Origin: Scytonema sp. UIC 10036
GTDB taxonomy: Bacteria; Cyanobacteriota; Cyanobacteriia; Cyanobacteriales; Nostocaceae
Assembly (NCBI RefSeq): GCF_009725235.1
Contig: NZ_WJFC01000051.1
Location: 5,995-69,994 of the forward strand
Length of the DNA stretch: 64,000 nucleotides
Direction: 5' to 3'
Below are positions 48,935 through 57,562 of this stretch, in pieces. The number at the start of each line of letters is the position of its first letter. The stretch's first letter is position 1. A model generated the notes under the pieces. It saw only the letters and a list, made by a program, of their open reading frames with translations. It ran no database searches and was not told where the DNA came from. The translations under genes and the position numbers were made by a program.

Positions 48935-49414
48935 ATGCGAATTGAACCATACGACCCCTGCCACCTTGATGCCGTCAAGAGTCTTTCGCTTCGGGCATGG
49001 ACTCCGGTCTTTGATTCGATTCAAAAAGCGATGGATATTGACGTGTACCGCTCATTCTATCCTGATGGTTGGCGTGTAAGCCAACTCCATGCTGTTGAGT
49101 CCGTCTGTACGTCCTGTGACATGAAGGTGTGGGTTGCCATCGACTCTAGTTCAACCGTGGGCTTTGTAGCCGTGAAACTCCACGAACAGAGTAGTATGGG
49201 AGAAATCTACATGATTGCCGTCGATCCAGATTATCAACGTCAAGGCATTGGCACGGCTTTGGTAGAATTCGCTCTTGATTGGATGAAAGTTGCTGGAATG
49301 TCCGTTGCTATGGTCGAGACCGGAGGAGATCCTGGCCATTCTCCGGCACGTTGTACCTATGAAAAGCTGGGTTTCAGTTTGTTTCCAGTCGCCAGATACT
49401 TCAAGAAGCTCTAA
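48935..49414 (+). CDS. GNAT N-acetyltransferase
   Basis: 159 residues, intact GNAT: MIAVDPDYQRQGIGTALVEF holds the acetyl-CoA loop (QRQGIGTA), then VAMVETGGDPGHSPARCTYE and KLGFSLFPVARYF at the end. Substrate unknown. Confidence 0.9.
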   Translation: MRIEPYDPCHLDAVKSLSLRAWTPVFDSIQKAMDIDVYRSFYPDGWRVSQLHAVESVCTSCDMKVWVAIDSSSTVGFVAVKLHEQSSMGEIYMIAVDPDYQRQGIGTALVEFALDWMKVAGMSVAMVETGGDPGHSPARCTYEKLGFSLFPVARYFKKL

Positions 49415-49442
49415 AAGGCATTGCTTGCGAGGAATAATGCTC

Positions 49443-49526
49443 GCGATCGCGAATGTGGAATCCGAGTTGGCTCAGGAGTGAAATCGGCGAGCTAGCAAGA
49501 ACAAAGCGTGTTTTTGTAGCAGTTCT
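49443..49526 (+). repeat. Dispersed ~88-bp repeat, copy 2
   Basis: Partner of 42685-42772 in the same orientation, starting just after the GNAT stop. Begins with a GCGATCGC octamer. Confidence 0.65.
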
Positions 49527-49656
49527 GGGGGAAAAGGACTTCAGCAACCACCACGTATGCGATTGTTCCAGCGCGTAAGCCGCACAAGCGTTCTTATCGC
49601 GAAGTGGCACTCACGCGGCTAAACTACTGTATCGCAACCGTTTCCCGCACATATGT

Positions 49657-49875
49657 TTAAAGACACTCTCGACTTATGACCAATTTCCCGTTACCCAATC
49701 GATACACTCCTGTTGACTCGACAATGGGATCGCCTTTTTTCCAAGAAGTGGAGGTGTTAGATATGACTTGCCGTACATCTCCTGTGGGATATTACCACCC
49801 TTGCCTTTAAAAGCATTGGCAATGATGTAGGGCATATACGGGCGATCGCGCTATTTCTCACCTGGTTAAATAACA
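49657..49875 (-). pseudogene. Filamentous haemagglutinin, C-terminal remnant
   Basis: Two frames. The 5' piece gives IANAFKGKGGNI; after a shift the rest reads QVISNTSTSWKKGDPIVEST, GVYRLGNGKLVISRECL and stop at 49657. These are the end motifs of two-partner-secreted cyanobacterial haemagglutinin-type proteins. All the beta-helix before is absent. Dead remnant. Confidence 0.65.
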
Positions 49876-49925
49876 ATGCATCGGGGTTGATAGTCAATAG
49901 GGGTAACAACTTCTGGCTGTCAATA

Positions 49926-50549
49926 CTAATTTTCGCTCCTTAAGTTTGTTTTAAACTTATTGCGCTCAAGCGCAAAGTTACCATCCACAAAGGCTTGAAC
50001 CTCAGTTCCAGCTTCATAAGTTCTATTCTTACCTTTAAATAATAAAGCTACAGGACTGAGCAAAACGGCGGTTGCAATGACTCCTCCGGATGTCCCACCG
50101 CCGCTTTTTTGCTCTGCACGAATAGAAATGCGTTCGCCACTGACTAAAGTAACTTCTTTGAGCGCTATGTTCAGCTTTCCTTTTCGACCCAACATTCCAG
50201 AGCGTCTTGCTCTTGTGACTATACCCTTTGCAAGAGCACCTTTCGCAATGACAACTACGTTACCCACCAAAACGTTTTCAGACACTTCAAACTCTACCGG
50301 ATCGTTTTCTTTAGCCGTTTTCGAGGAAATTGTCTGCTTAAATTTAACTTTGACAGGCGTACCATCTGCTAAACCAAACCCAAGGGCTGGCGTGGGGGAT
50401 TGAATTGTAGCGTTAGGGGGAAGGGGTGTTTGTACCGCTTGACTCACTTGAATGGTCGGTTTGGCAATCGCCATGACAGGTAGATGTAGCACTGTTAAAA
50501 TTTCTACAGTAGCAAATAGAGTGGATGTAGCAATCAAAGCTTTTTTCAT
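49926..50549 (-). CDS. Exported protein, 207 aa, unknown
   Basis: Signal peptide (ALIATSTLFATVEILTVLHL, cleavage near PVMA). The mature part has GTPVKVKFKQTISSKTAKEN, VVVIAKGALAKGIVTRARRS, LKEVTLVSGERISIRAE, a Gly-rich membrane-like stretch (SGGVIATAVLLSPVALLF) and TEVQAFVDG. A beta-rich periplasmic or envelope protein is likely; no family assigned. Confidence 0.65.
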   Translation of the reverse strand: MKKALIATSTLFATVEILTVLHLPVMAIAKPTIQVSQAVQTPLPPNATIQSPTPALGFGLADGTPVKVKFKQTISSKTAKENDPVEFEVSENVLVGNVVVIAKGALAKGIVTRARRSGMLGRKGKLNIALKEVTLVSGERISIRAEQKSGGGTSGGVIATAVLLSPVALLFKGKNRTYEAGTEVQAFVDGNFALERNKFKTNLRSEN

Positions 50550-50935
50550 TAGTATTTACCTCAGTTAGGATGACAAATTGTCAAAGGAGTTACACTTGTG
50601 AGTATTTCTGGCGCTGCCTGACATATGCAGCGATTGCTTAGAATATAAAGTGGAAACTCAGAGTTCGTCGTGGTTTTTTCTTGCTAGATTAAATGCCCGA
50701 TCGTGCAGAGTCAATTGCAAAAAACTGTATTGACAAAAGTTTACCCATGCTAATATGCTCACCAAATGGCTCTTATGTTGACCTAATGGCTCAGAGTATT
50801 AATTTATCGTGGTTGTGAGCAATGCCACCAATATGTGGTATTCTACCAACAATCAGTTCAAAACAGAAACTTATGCCTTTGGCTGAAACACTTGCTATTG
50901 TCGCTTAGTATATATTGACTCAAGAATCAAATTCG
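50550..50935. other. Intergenic region
   Basis: Leader of the exported-protein gene on one side and A+T-rich sequence on the other. Nothing else seen. Confidence 0.35.
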
Positions 50936-51252
50936 ATGATCTTTCGCAGTCCATATCCTGATATTTCTATCCCGAGCAGCTACTAACAGAATTTGTATTA
51001 TAGCGAGCAGTAGAATTAGCCCAGAAACCAGCCCTGATTGAAGGGCTGACTGACAGAGTAGCAACTTATGGAGAACTAGCAGACTCCATCAGTCGAGTTG
51101 CTTGTAGCTTAGCGGCGCGTGGCTTCTCCAAGGGTGATGTTTTGGGGATTTACAGCCCGAATCTTCCCGAATATGCGATCGCCTTCCATGCCGTGGCAAC
51201 TTTGGGCGGAGTTATCACCACAGTAAACCCATCTTATACAGCATCCGATCGG
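50936..51252 (+). pseudogene. AMP-binding (4-coumarate:CoA ligase-like) N-terminal remnant
   Basis: ATG at 50936 opens MIFRSPYPDISIPEQLLTEF, then an in-frame TAG, then AQKPALIEGLTDRVATYGEL, SLAARGFSKGDVLGIYSPNL and ITTVNPSYTASD, the N-terminal domain of acyl/aryl-CoA ligases. The adenylation core motif (TSGTTG) and everything after is missing. The next coding segment belongs to a different gene. Confidence 0.7.
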
Positions 51253-51697
51253 TCAAACAGGTGCTTGGTATAAAGATGACTTGATCTGTCGTACTATCAA
51301 AGGCTGTATTCAAATGGGGAGCATGACAGACATCACTTCCAGATTAGATTTAGCCCCGGTGGACTATCTCAGTCAAAGTATTGTGTATTTATCTCGGCAA
51401 AAAGATTCCATAGGAAAAGCTTTTCACTTAAATAATCCTCAACCTGATTCATGGAGTCAACTAGCTGATTTTATCTGCTCGTTTGGCTATCCAATTAAGC
51501 ATATTGCTTATAAAGACTGGCAAGTAGAACTAACTCATGCTGTACGCTCTAAAGAAAATCCTTTGTATCATCTCAAGCCTTTTTATAAAAAGCTTGCTCC
51601 AAAGGCGATTGTCGTTGCAGATAATATCAGTAGACCGAAAACTTTTACGCTCGCTAAAAAATCAGTTTATGATACAGTTGCTCGCATGCGCGATTAG
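51246..51697 (+). pseudogene. Thioester-reductase (NRPS/PKS terminal) C-terminal remnant
   Basis: From the junction at about 51246, the frame IGQTGAWYKDDLICRTIKGC, MGSMTDITSRLDLAPVDYLS, VYLSRQKDSIGKAFHLNNPQ and FICSFGYPIKHIAYKDWQ is the end of an SDR-type thioester reductase domain that releases peptides or polyketides as aldehydes. The Rossmann part (GxxGxxG) is missing. A TTG at 51281 would give 138 residues but that is not a functional enzyme. Joined head-to-tail to the AMP-ligase remnant by deletion. Confidence 0.72.
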
Positions 51698-52289
51698 CAC
51701 ATATTGACACGAGGCTTCATATTGCCTCTCCCGTTTACTGATTAGCTTTGCTTATAACATCTCTTTCCAGAAAAAAGTCATAAAATATATTTAAAAATAC
51801 AGTGAATTCAACAAAAATCTGATGGAAGGAATTTCTTAATCCCACTACAAAAGTACGCAATAATTCAAGATTTTGTTTACTTTTGCAGTGGCATATCGTC
51901 CTGGAGTTGAGAAAACACTGTAAAATCAATTACGGTCTTTAATAAAAACTGCGATCGCTCCCTACTAAAAAATTATGTGCCGATTTTTTTGAATATACGC
52001 TATTCAAAGATGTGTTATCACTGCTTAAGCACATTGAACTTGTGTGACTTTGATAGTAACGAAGAGCAACGATTGCTACGGTAATTACACATACAGTACT
52101 AAGGTATAAAAGTTTCATAATTAATAATTGATAAAAAATTAGGGACAAGTCTTTCAAATGCACAAAATTAAATGTTTATTAGATATTTGTACAGTAACTA
52201 ATTTAATCTCATTCAACTACAGATAAAAGTCATGTAGAGTATATGACTAAAGTCATATCTTAATGCTCGCAATGTCGTGTAAGCAGCGC
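51698..52289. other. A+T-rich intergenic region
   Basis: About 590 bases. No supportable gene, repeat or RNA was found. Confidence 0.35.
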
Positions 52290-52646
52290 TCAAGTTTCAA
52301 CGTTTTGACCAGATGCTACTTGCAAAACTCTCTCCGCATCTACATCATGATGCTCAGCCGAGCGTAGCAGTGCATCTCGCATCTCTAATGTCAGTTTTGC
52401 TCTAGAGCCAGCACGCCGCCAACCTGCATCATCACGAATTAGCAGTTGTAGCACATCTGGTCGAGCATAGTGTCCTGTGGCATCGATAATACTGCCCACT
52501 TCCTCCACTCTCAAATTAGTAAACCAACCAGTTGGTTTGCAATAATTGTATATCTGATTATGGCAGGTGTAAAAAAGATGTGACTCAAAGCTCCAGGGAT
52601 AAGGATTCCCAGGTAGAGCCTGGGAAGAAGAGAACGGTAGAATCAA
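52290..52646 (-). CDS. Hypothetical small protein
   Basis: The best-supported part is the C-terminal 72 residues, from a GTG within RVEEVGSIIDATG through RPDVLQLLIRDDAGWRRAG and SRAKLTLEMRDALLRSAEHH to QNVET; the first 40 codons read through a hairpin repeat (52606-52626) and are doubtful. Slightly G+C-rich. No domain recognised. Confidence 0.4.
   Translation of the reverse strand: MILPFSSSQALPGNPYPWSFESHLFYTCHNQIYNYCKPTGWFTNLRVEEVGSIIDATGHYARPDVLQLLIRDDAGWRRAGSRAKLTLEMRDALLRSAEHHDVDAERVLQVASGQNVET
52606..52626. repeat. TTCCCAGG palindrome, copy 1
   Basis: TTCCCAGG / CCTGGGAA with a 5-base loop. Same element as 59860-59880 (one base different when inverted). Confidence 0.55.
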
Positions 52647-52655
52647 AAACCGAAA

Positions 52656-54470
52656 TTAACTTTCCCGATCCAAACGCAGAACTGCCATAAAAGCTTCCTG
52701 CGGGACATCTACCGTACCCACAGACTTCATCCGCTTTTTACCTTTTGCCTGTTTCTGCAAGAGTTTCTTCTTACGGCTGATGTCACCGCCATAGCACTTA
52801 GCAAGAACGTCTTTCCGTAATGCTGGAATGTGTTCGCTGGCAATAACCTTGCTGCCAATGGATGCTTGGATGGGTACTTTAAATTGATGGCGGGGAATGA
52901 GTTCTTTCAGTTTTTCCGCCATCGATCGCCCAACACCGTAAGCTTTATCGCGGTGAACAATCATTGCCAAGGAATCAACTGGATCGCCATTGATGAGAAT
53001 ATCCAACCTGACTAGGGGATTTTCTCGGTAGCCAATCAACTGATATTCCATGCTGGCATAACCCCGAGAGCGAGACTTCATTTGGTCAAAAAAGTCGGTG
53101 ACAACTTCTGCCAAAGGTAGTTCGTATGTCAATGTAGTACGCCCTTGGGTGAGGTATTTCATATCCTTAAACACACCACGCCGATTTTGTGCCAACTCCA
53201 TCAAAGTACCAACGTAAGTTTCCGGCGTAATCATATCTACCTGAACGTAAGGTTCCTCAATTTTTTCCCGTTCGTTAGGTGAAGGTAAATGGCTGGGGTT
53301 ATCTACGTAAATTTCCTCACCTTTAACGGTTGTCACCTTATACACTACTGACGGAGCTGTAATGATGAGATCCAAGTCGTACTCTCGTTCTAAGCGTTCT
53401 TGGACAATTTCCATGTGCAACAAACCCAAGAAGCCGCAACGGAAACCAAAACCCATCGCACTTGAGGTTTCGGGTTCAAAATGCAATGCAGCGTCATTGA
53501 GTTTCAGTTTGTCCAATGCTTCGCGCAAATCTTCAAATTTGTCAGCATCGATGGGGAACATTCCACAGAACACCATTGGGTTGGCTTCTGTATAGCCAGG
53601 TAACGGTTCAGTTGCTTTGGCACCAGAGAGGGTAATAGTATCTCCCACCCGTGCATCTGCCACTGCTTTGATGGCTGCAGATAAGTAGCCCACTTCTCCC
53701 GCGTGTAATTCATCCACTTGCTTTTGGGTGGGAGAAAGTACTCCTACCTCATCAATTTCGTATTCTTTGCCAGATGCCATGAGGTAGATGCGATCGCCCT
53801 TCTTCAATCTACCATCCATGACCCGGAAATAAACAATCACCCCCCGGTAGCTATCATAATAGCTATCAAAAATCAATGCTCTAAGACGCTCATCTACCGT
53901 ATTTTGTGGTGATGGTATCCGCTCAACAATTGCTTCTAAAATCTCCGGCACGCCGATGCCTTCCTTAGCTGATGCCAAAATTGCACCACTACAGTCCAAA
54001 CCGATAATTTCTTCGATTTCCTTAATAACTCGGTCTGGTTCTGCCCCTGGCAAATCAATTTTATTCAGCACTGGTATAATTTCCAGGTTATGCTCTAGAG
54101 CCAAATAAACATTTGCCAAGGTTTGAGCTTCCACACCTTGAGAAGCATCCACGACAAGCAGTGCGCCTTCGCAAGCTGCAAGAGAGCGGGATACCTCATA
54201 GGAAAAGTCTACGTGTCCCGGAGTATCAATAAGATTCAGGACATACGTCTGACCATCTTTTGCCTTATAATTCATACGGGCAGCTTGCAGCTTAATGGTA
54301 ATGCCGCGCTCCCGTTCAAGATCCATGTTATCGAGAAACTGTTCTTTCATTTCTCGCTGCTCCACAGTACCAGTCACTTGTAACAAGCGGTCAGCGAGGG
54401 TAGATTTCCCGTGGTCTATGTGAGCAATAATACAGAAATTGCGAATGCGAGATGCGGGAACGTCAGTCAT
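52656..54470 (-). CDS. lepA: Elongation factor 4 (LepA)
   Basis: 604 residues, the normal size. GTPase domain: [15 protein letters not shown] (P-loop), RGITIKLQ (switch I), [12 protein letters not shown] (G3), LNKIDLPGA (G4). EF-G-like domains and the LepA-specific C-terminal domain ([16 protein letters not shown] basic tail) follow. LepA binds ribosomes and aids back-translocation or initiation under stress. Housekeeping gene. Confidence 0.98.
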   Translation of the reverse strand: MTDVPASRIRNFCIIAHIDHGKSTLADRLLQVTGTVEQREMKEQFLDNMDLERERGITIKLQAARMNYKAKDGQTYVLNLIDTPGHVDFSYEVSRSLAACEGALLVVDASQGVEAQTLANVYLALEHNLEIIPVLNKIDLPGAEPDRVIKEIEEIIGLDCSGAILASAKEGIGVPEILEAIVERIPSPQNTVDERLRALIFDSYYDSYRGVIVYFRVMDGRLKKGDRIYLMASGKEYEIDEVGVLSPTQKQVDELHAGEVGYLSAAIKAVADARVGDTITLSGAKATEPLPGYTEANPMVFCGMFPIDADKFEDLREALDKLKLNDAALHFEPETSSAMGFGFRCGFLGLLHMEIVQERLEREYDLDLIITAPSVVYKVTTVKGEEIYVDNPSHLPSPNEREKIEEPYVQVDMITPETYVGTLMELAQNRRGVFKDMKYLTQGRTTLTYELPLAEVVTDFFDQMKSRSRGYASMEYQLIGYRENPLVRLDILINGDPVDSLAMIVHRDKAYGVGRSMAEKLKELIPRHQFKVPIQASIGSKVIASEHIPALRKDVLAKCYGGDISRKKKLLQKQAKGKKRMKSVGTVDVPQEAFMAVLRLDRES

Positions 54471-54566
54471 ATACTTCTTTGCTTTAGAGGCAACAAGGAA
54501 TAAAAGAGCAATATACTTTAACGTATTGTAATGCTTTCTTTGCTTCGACGGGGAGTAACCACCTGA

Positions 54567-54601
54567 CCATCAGCCATTAGCCATTAGCCATTAGCCATTA
54601 G
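54567..54601. repeat. Heptad repeat (CCATTAG)
   Basis: Four exact CCATTAG units plus a CCATCAG variant, in the lepA upstream gap. STRR-class. Confidence 0.75.
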
Positions 54602-54761
54602 CTTTTTATCAAATGACAAGTATTAAGCAATTAGAGGCGTACAATAAACAACAAGTGCGATCTACAGACTAAAAGGGATGAGTTGTACTCGCGATTCGCC
54701 CTAATGTCTGAAGAGAGCCTGTTTACAAGTTGAGTCAAAAGATCGAGAGTACATCATTGTT

Positions 54762-54998
54762 ATGAATATGAAAGAGAAATCTGCCGAGACGGAACACAGA
54801 GGAGCCGATAAGGTAGAAATAGCAATTCGCCTGGACTCTGAGTTACTGGAGCAAATTCAGCATTTAACCAACGATCCTAGTAAAGTTATTGAAGTGGCAA
54901 TTCGCCAATGGTTGAGAGGTGATACGCCAAGAGATGATGAACTCACACGCACGCCGATACGCAAACCCTTACCTCCTCGGGGTGAGTGGAATGACTGA
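54762..54998 (+). CDS. Ribbon-helix-helix DNA-binding protein
   Basis: 78 residues. KVEIAIRLDSELLEQIQHLT and KVIEVAIRQWLRGD form a ribbon-helix-helix, as in CcdA/CopG antitoxins; the tail (TRTPIRKPLPPRGEWND) would bind a toxin. No toxin gene is next to it, so it may be an orphan antitoxin or a repressor. Confidence 0.7.
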   Translation: MNMKEKSAETEHRGADKVEIAIRLDSELLEQIQHLTNDPSKVIEVAIRQWLRGDTPRDDELTRTPIRKPLPPRGEWND

Positions 54999-55111
54999 GG
55001 TGAAGATAGATGAAAAATACCTAGGAAGGTTAAAAAAATGTAAAATTTTACGAGCTAAACTTTAGAACAACCTAAAACTAAATCTCAATTATGCTAAAGC
55101 TGTAAAAATTT

Positions 55112-56932
55112 ATGCCAAACTTTATGCAGCGACTAGCAAAGATTTATTGGGTTGCCCTTGATATGTATCCAACTCGAGCCATGAGTATTACTGCTAACTC
55201 ACAACGGTCAAATCCATTGTCACAAAATTCAGAAACTACTACCAGTAACACTAATGGCTTGTGGGCAAATTTAGGAGCCGAGTTGGTGTACACGCAAGAG
55301 AGAACAGGACGCTACCTGACTTTTTACTGGCAACACAGCGAAAGAGTTGGGTTAAGTGCGGAGACGTTACTTGATGATGCCAGTACAAAGCAAGTCTTTG
55401 CTCCAAAGGATGAAGCTGCCTATTTAGAAAAGTTGCAGCGGATTTTGACAACTTTGGTGCCGGAAAAATATCAATGCTGGTTTAGCTACGGTGAGCAGTT
55501 GTTTGAGTTGGAGTTGATCGTCAGTCCAATAATGTCTTCTGTGGGAAGTGCCCCAACAACTGTTTTAGTGATGGGACGGCTCTTGCAAGAAGTGACAGCA
55601 AATCAACCAGAAAACTTGACACCTCAAAAACCCGTAGTACTAAATTCAGTCTTGCGTTCCCATCGCCACCAAAAATTGATCAATCAAATCACCAGAAATA
55701 TCCGGCGGACATTAGACTTGGATATTATTTGGCAGCAAACAGTGGATAGTTTGGGGAAAGCGTTACAACTAGAACGTTGTATTATCTGCCCGTATCACTC
55801 GTCTAGTACTAAGGTACAGGTAACAGCAGAATACCACCAGTCAACCAGAAGCTCGATGCTGGGCTTGGAAATAGATTTTGCTTCTGAGTCTGGCTTTGCT
55901 CGGGCAATTTCAACTCTGGAACCAATTGTGGTAGAGTCGCCTCAACACCCTCAACTAGAACAGCAAAAAATGTTGGTGATTGCCACGTGTTACCAGGATC
56001 AGCCGAATGGGTTAATTGCTGCAACTCTTCGCGATTCAGGTTGTGTCCTCGCAGCAGATGACCTCGATTTGGCAAAAGATGTCGCAGATCAACTCGGAAC
56101 GGCGATCGCTCACGCAACTTTATACAAAGAATTAGAAGCAGCACGTCAGGAAGCCGAACAAGCGACTCGCCGTATTCGAGATTTCCTTGCCAATGTCACT
56201 CATGAATTGCGAACCCCGCTCAACGGTATTATCGGCTTCTTAAAACTGATTTTAGAGGGCATGGCAGACGATCCCGAAGAACAGAAGCAGTTTCTACAAG
56301 AAGCACATAAATCATCATTATATTTGCTTGATATTATTAATGATATTTTAGATATTGCCAAAATCGAAGCAGGCAAAATGGAATTGGAGCTGCGTTCGGT
56401 GACACTAGATGAATTATTTAGTGATGTAGAAAATTTTATGCGCCCTCAAGCAGAGGGGAGAAATCTGAGTTTCCGAATGCAAATGCCAGCCACGTCAGAT
56501 GAAATTATTGTCCAAGGCGATTACCAGCGCTTAAAGCAGGTGATGTTAAATTTAATTGGGAACGCCATTAAATTTACCCATGAAGGGGGTATAACAGTCA
56601 GCGCTGATGTTGTTCGCAAAAAAGTCACTTTCCAAGACCGACAGTTACCCGGTATGGTACGTGTACGTGTAGCAGATACGGGTATTGGAGTTTCTTTAGA
56701 CAAACAAGACAAACTGTTCCACTTATTCAGCCAAGTAGACGGCTCTCGTACCCGTCAATATGGTGGTACGGGTTTGGGGTTGGCGATATCTCAAAAGCTG
56801 GTGGAGGCGATGGGCGGTGAGGTGAATTTTTACAGCTTAGGTGAAGGGCTTGGCTCAACAGTAACCTTTACAGTCCCGTTATATCAGCAACCGCTTATAA
56901 TTTCAACCTCGGATGGCGATACGCAAGATTAG
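55112..56932 (+). CDS. Sensor histidine kinase (PAS-GAF-HisKA-HATPase)
   Basis: 606 residues. A PAS-like region (about 50-160) is followed by GAF (about 190-340), a coiled-coil linker, HisKA with phospho-acceptor His364 in NVTHELRTPLNG, and HATPase with N-box NLIGNAIKFTHEGG, VADTGIGV (G1) and GGTGLGLAIS (G2). No membrane segment is apparent, so it is likely cytoplasmic. No response regulator is adjacent. Confidence 0.93.
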   Translation: MPNFMQRLAKIYWVALDMYPTRAMSITANSQRSNPLSQNSETTTSNTNGLWANLGAELVYTQERTGRYLTFYWQHSERVGLSAETLLDDASTKQVFAPKDEAAYLEKLQRILTTLVPEKYQCWFSYGEQLFELELIVSPIMSSVGSAPTTVLVMGRLLQEVTANQPENLTPQKPVVLNSVLRSHRHQKLINQITRNIRRTLDLDIIWQQTVDSLGKALQLERCIICPYHSSSTKVQVTAEYHQSTRSSMLGLEIDFASESGFARAISTLEPIVVESPQHPQLEQQKMLVIATCYQDQPNGLIAATLRDSGCVLAADDLDLAKDVADQLGTAIAHATLYKELEAARQEAEQATRRIRDFLANVTHELRTPLNGIIGFLKLILEGMADDPEEQKQFLQEAHKSSLYLLDIINDILDIAKIEAGKMELELRSVTLDELFSDVENFMRPQAEGRNLSFRMQMPATSDEIIVQGDYQRLKQVMLNLIGNAIKFTHEGGITVSADVVRKKVTFQDRQLPGMVRVRVADTGIGVSLDKQDKLFHLFSQVDGSRTRQYGGTGLGLAISQKLVEAMGGEVNFYSLGEGLGSTVTFTVPLYQQPLIISTSDGDTQD

Positions 56933-56940
56933 GGATGCGT

Positions 56941-56994
56941 GGATTTTGGATTTTGGATTTTGGATTTTGGATTTTGGATTTTGGATTTTGGATT
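56941..56994. repeat. Heptad repeat (GGATTTT)
   Basis: Seven perfect GGATTTT copies and a partial eighth directly after the histidine-kinase stop. STRR-class. Confidence 0.9.
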
Positions 56995-57151
56995 GCGTTG
57001 GTAACGGTAAACCCCTAATTAAATCTAGTAGGATTGTTTTAGTAGCAGCAGTAAAAATAAAAAATAAGGAGTAGGTTTGTCGTAAGCGCTTTGTAGCACC
57101 CTTACAATCAAATAACTAACTCCCTACTTTTAACTTACGAGGTTTAAAACT

Positions 57152-57391
57152 ATGGAAACTATGGCACTCACACCTGACAATGTTGAAACAGTTTTAGATG
57201 AAATGCGTCCCTACCTCATATCTGATGGCGGTAACGTGGAACTTGTAGAACTGGATGGTCCCATTGTCAAACTGCGGTTACAAGGTGCTTGTGGTTCTTG
57301 CCCCAGTTCTACTATGACTCTCAGAATGGGTATTGAGCGTCGCCTTAAGGAAATGATTCCAGAAATTGCAGAAGTGGAACAAGTGTTGTAG
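57152..57391 (+). CDS. nfu: Nfu-type Fe-S scaffold protein
   Basis: 79 residues. [16 protein letters not shown] is the CxxC of NifU C-terminal domain proteins, which hold and pass on [4Fe-4S] clusters, e.g. to photosystem I. The start may be the Met of MALTPDN (57161). Small stand-alone Nfu of the cyanobacterial type. Confidence 0.93.
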   Translation: METMALTPDNVETVLDEMRPYLISDGGNVELVELDGPIVKLRLQGACGSCPSSTMTLRMGIERRLKEMIPEIAEVEQVL

Positions 57392-57396
57392 CGACT

Positions 57397-57553
57397 GGGG
57401 ATTGGAGATTGGGGACTAGGAATGATTGGTTTGTCGTTTATTGTGACGAGGCATGGGTTGACTTAAATGTGTCGTGACTCTATGTAGTAGGCTAATGATT
57501 TAGAACCCCATATCGCTAATAACAATTCCCAATCCCCAATTCCCAATCCCTAA
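57397..57553. repeat. Opposed heptad arrays between nfu and GH57
   Basis: GGGGATTGGAGATTGGGGAC near 57397 and TTCCCAATCCCCAATTCCC at 57526-57553 are of opposite sense and could pair into a long hairpin across about 100 bases. STRR-like heptads. Confidence 0.6.
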
Positions 57554-57562
57554 TTACTACCT

